NCBI GenBank assembly: GCA_021772915.1
Contig: JAJFLB010000023.1
Location: 1-64,000 of the forward strand
Direction: 5' to 3'
From: Gammaproteobacteria bacterium
GTDB lineage: Bacteria > Pseudomonadota > Gammaproteobacteria > Xanthomonadales > SZUA-36
Length of the DNA stretch: 64,000 nucleotides
The translations under genes and the position numbers were made by a program. The notes below the pieces were generated by a model. That model had not been told where the DNA came from. It saw only the letters and a list, made by a program, of their open reading frames with translations, and did no database searches. This document shows positions 62,428 to 64,000 of the stretch, piece after piece (position 1 is the first letter of the stretch; each line of letters opens with the position of its first letter).

Positions 62428-62832
62428 CTATTTCCGCGTCGTCGCTACACTGACACTACTCACGCCAACGGCCTCGGCAGCATCCAGAATGGTAACCAGT
62501 GCATCGGTTTCCGCGTCCGGGTGTGCTGCAATGATCAGGGGTGAATCCGGTCTTTCAGCCTTTTCCCGCTCCAGGTTGGCCTGTACTGCCCTGCGCTCAA
62601 TTAGACGACCCTTGAGCATGATATTGCCGCTGGCATCAATCTTGACCACGATGGGTCCTTTTTTCTGCTTGATCTCCTTGGGTGGCGTATTCGAAGGTCT
62701 GGATATTTCAAGACCTTTCTCCTTGACGAAGGAAGTCGTCACAATAAAGAAAATAAGCATGATGAAAACGATATCCAGCATCGGTGTGATGTTGATTTCC
62801 GCCTCATCGCTTGTGCGTTGTTTTCTACGCAT
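62428..62832 (-). CDS. ExbD/TolR-family biopolymer transport protein
   Basis: The 134-residue protein has the ExbD/TolR layout: cytoplasmic N-terminus (MRRKQRTSDEAEINITPMLD), one membrane helix with the essential Asp in INITPMLDIVFIMLIFFIVT, and a periplasmic domain (VVKIDASGNIMLKGRLIERR, PLIIAAHPDAETDALVTILD). It couples proton flow, through an ExbB/TolQ partner, to a TonB-type or TolA protein. No exbB or tonB gene lies beside it in the window; the partner may be encoded elsewhere. It starts 100 bases after the glmS stop. Confidence 0.92.
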   Translation of the reverse strand: MRRKQRTSDEAEINITPMLDIVFIMLIFFIVTTSFVKEKGLEISRPSNTPPKEIKQKKGPIVVKIDASGNIMLKGRLIERRAVQANLEREKAERPDSPLIIAAHPDAETDALVTILDAAEAVGVSSVSVATTRK

Positions 62833-62932
62833 GAAACAAACCTAAGTATCTACCCACCGCATAGGGTTTTACCGACCGGGTGGCACAGCTTACTGAACCT
62901 CATCAAATTTCGCCAGTTTCCACGGTGCAAAG

Positions 62933-64000
62933 CTATTCCACGGTCACTGATTTGGCCAGGTTTCGTGGCTGGTCCACGTTTGTACCCCGTTGTACCGCCA
63001 CGTGGTAGGCCAGCAATTGCAGGGGAATGGTCATGACGACGGGTGACAATAATGGTCCGCCGGTATCCAGACCCATGATATGGCCATGCCTTTGCCCGAA
63101 ACTTGAAACCACTTTGCTATCCGCTATCACGTACAGCTCCCCACCCCTGGCGCTGACCTCCTCGATATTGCTGATCAACTTCTCCAGCAGCGTGTTATCT
63201 GGCGCCACGGCAAACACCGGCATTTTTTCATCCACTAACGCCAATGGACCGTGTTTCAATTCACCTGCCGCATACGCTTCTGCATGGATATAGGAAATTT
63301 CCTTGAGTTTGAGTGCCCCTTCCATGGCAATCGGGTAATGGCTGCCACGACCCAAAAATAAAGCGTCCTCTTTTTCTATGAATGCTGCTGCCAGTGCTTC
63401 AAACTCTGCGTCCAGGCCAAGTGCCTGATTCAACAACTCCGGCAAGTGGTTCAGGTCAGCGACATAGCCCGCGTAGCGGGTCTCATCAACACCATTGAGC
63501 CTGGCCAGTTCCAGTACGAGCAGCTGTAAAGCAACCAGCTGGGTGGTAAATGCCTTGGTCGATGCGACCCCGATCTCGGGGCCCGCACGGGTCATTAGTA
63601 CCAGTTCCGCCTCACGCACAATGGAGCTTTCAGCAACATTGCATATCGCCAGCGTCGCGGTGTAACCCGCTTGCCTGGCATGCTTTAGCGCCGCCAGCGT
63701 ATCGGCCGTCTCACCGGACTGGGATATAACCACAAACAGGGTATCGTCAGTGACCACCGGTCGTCGATAACGGTATTCGGAAGCAATTTCAACACGACAT
63801 GGAATACCGGCCAACTGCTCCATCTGGTACCTGGCCACAAGTCCCGCGTGATAACTGGTACCACAGGCAACAATATGCACCTGGCAGATTTTGCCCAGCA
63901 CTTCTTCAGCGCCAACACCAAAGATATTTGGCAGCACCCTGCTGGCACTGAGTCTGCCTTCCAGGGTCTCGGCCACAGCCTGGGGTTGCTCAAAAATCTC
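62933..64000 (-). CDS. glmS: Glutamine-fructose-6-phosphate aminotransferase, C-terminal part (5' end outside window)
   Basis: The frame is open to the right edge (first residues in view [16 protein letters not shown]) and covers about 355 of the roughly 610 residues. It contains both SIS domains: [70 protein letters not shown], and the C-terminal [13 protein letters not shown], exactly as in GlmS. The ATG at 63976 is internal, not the start. GlmS makes glucosamine 6-phosphate for peptidoglycan and LPS. Confidence 0.97.
   Translation of the reverse strand, partial: EIFEQPQAVAETLEGRLSASRVLPNIFGVGAEEVLGKICQVHIVACGTSYHAGLVARYQMEQLAGIPCRVEIASEYRYRRPVVTDDTLFVVISQSGETADTLAALKHARQAGYTATLAICNVAESSIVREAELVLMTRAGPEIGVASTKAFTTQLVALQLLVLELARLNGVDETRYAGYVADLNHLPELLNQALGLDAEFEALAAAFIEKEDALFLGRGSHYPIAMEGALKLKEISYIHAEAYAAGELKHGPLALVDEKMPVFAVAPDNTLLEKLISNIEEVSARGGELYVIADSKVVSSFGQRHGHIMGLDTGGPLLSPVVMTIPLQLLAYHVAVQRGTNVDQPRNLAKSVTVE

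Overview
The window looks like chromosome of a free-living gammaproteobacterium. It carries a bioBFHCD operon divergent from comF, ubiA, tatABC, hemH, queD, acs and glmS, has moderate GC content, a proteobacterial-type BirA operator, REP elements with GTAG heads, and an exported protein with an IPTL-type C-terminal sorting signal. No genus can be named from the sequence alone.

Region 1 (1-22.8 kb) is accessory and worn. It has regulators (MocR, two MerR, HxlR, two CadC-like winged-helix membrane proteins, a hybrid histidine kinase, an orphan response regulator) interleaved with exported enzymes and small unknown proteins. Between them lie gene remnants: a serine-hydrolase-like membrane tail, both ends of a TPR signalling protein, a LeuA allosteric-domain fragment, an IS91-type fragment, the 3' end of a group II intron, and an IS3 transposase tail cut by a complete IS6-family element next to tRNA-Arg(CCG). 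A cobalamin riboswitch precedes a DUF6580-like membrane protein and a divergent PduO-type adenosyltransferase.

Region 2 (22.9-41 kb) is mostly core: a cytochrome c, an ExeM-like nuclease lipoprotein, AcpH, an alpha/beta hydrolase, the biotin operon with a readable BirA-controlled promoter and an intrinsic terminator, comF, a GNAT enzyme, ubiA, an FkbM methyltransferase, tatD, a fatty-acid desaturase and two ABC-2 exporters (YadGH-like and NatAB-like).

Region 3 (42-53.7 kb) mixes core genes (Bcp/PrxQ, amidohydrolase, queD-hemH, tatABC, LOG protein, rhomboid, acs) with REP/BIME repeats, two of which have expanded into arrays with a 39-bp period, and with two short inverted-repeat elements that look like MITEs.

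Region 4 (53.7-58.2 kb) is the most interesting. It is a tight three-gene leftward operon: a TIR-TM-TPR protein, a small secreted protein and a SLOG protein with two 2TM (SLATT-like) modules. TIR and SLOG are the two halves of the signalling logic of Thoeris, so this is a candidate uncharacterised TIR/SLOG membrane system. It is flanked by repeat-rich DNA on both sides, as expected of an island. The window ends with a large secreted beta-helix protein, a 2-hydroxyacid dehydrogenase, exbD/tolR and the C-terminal part of glmS.
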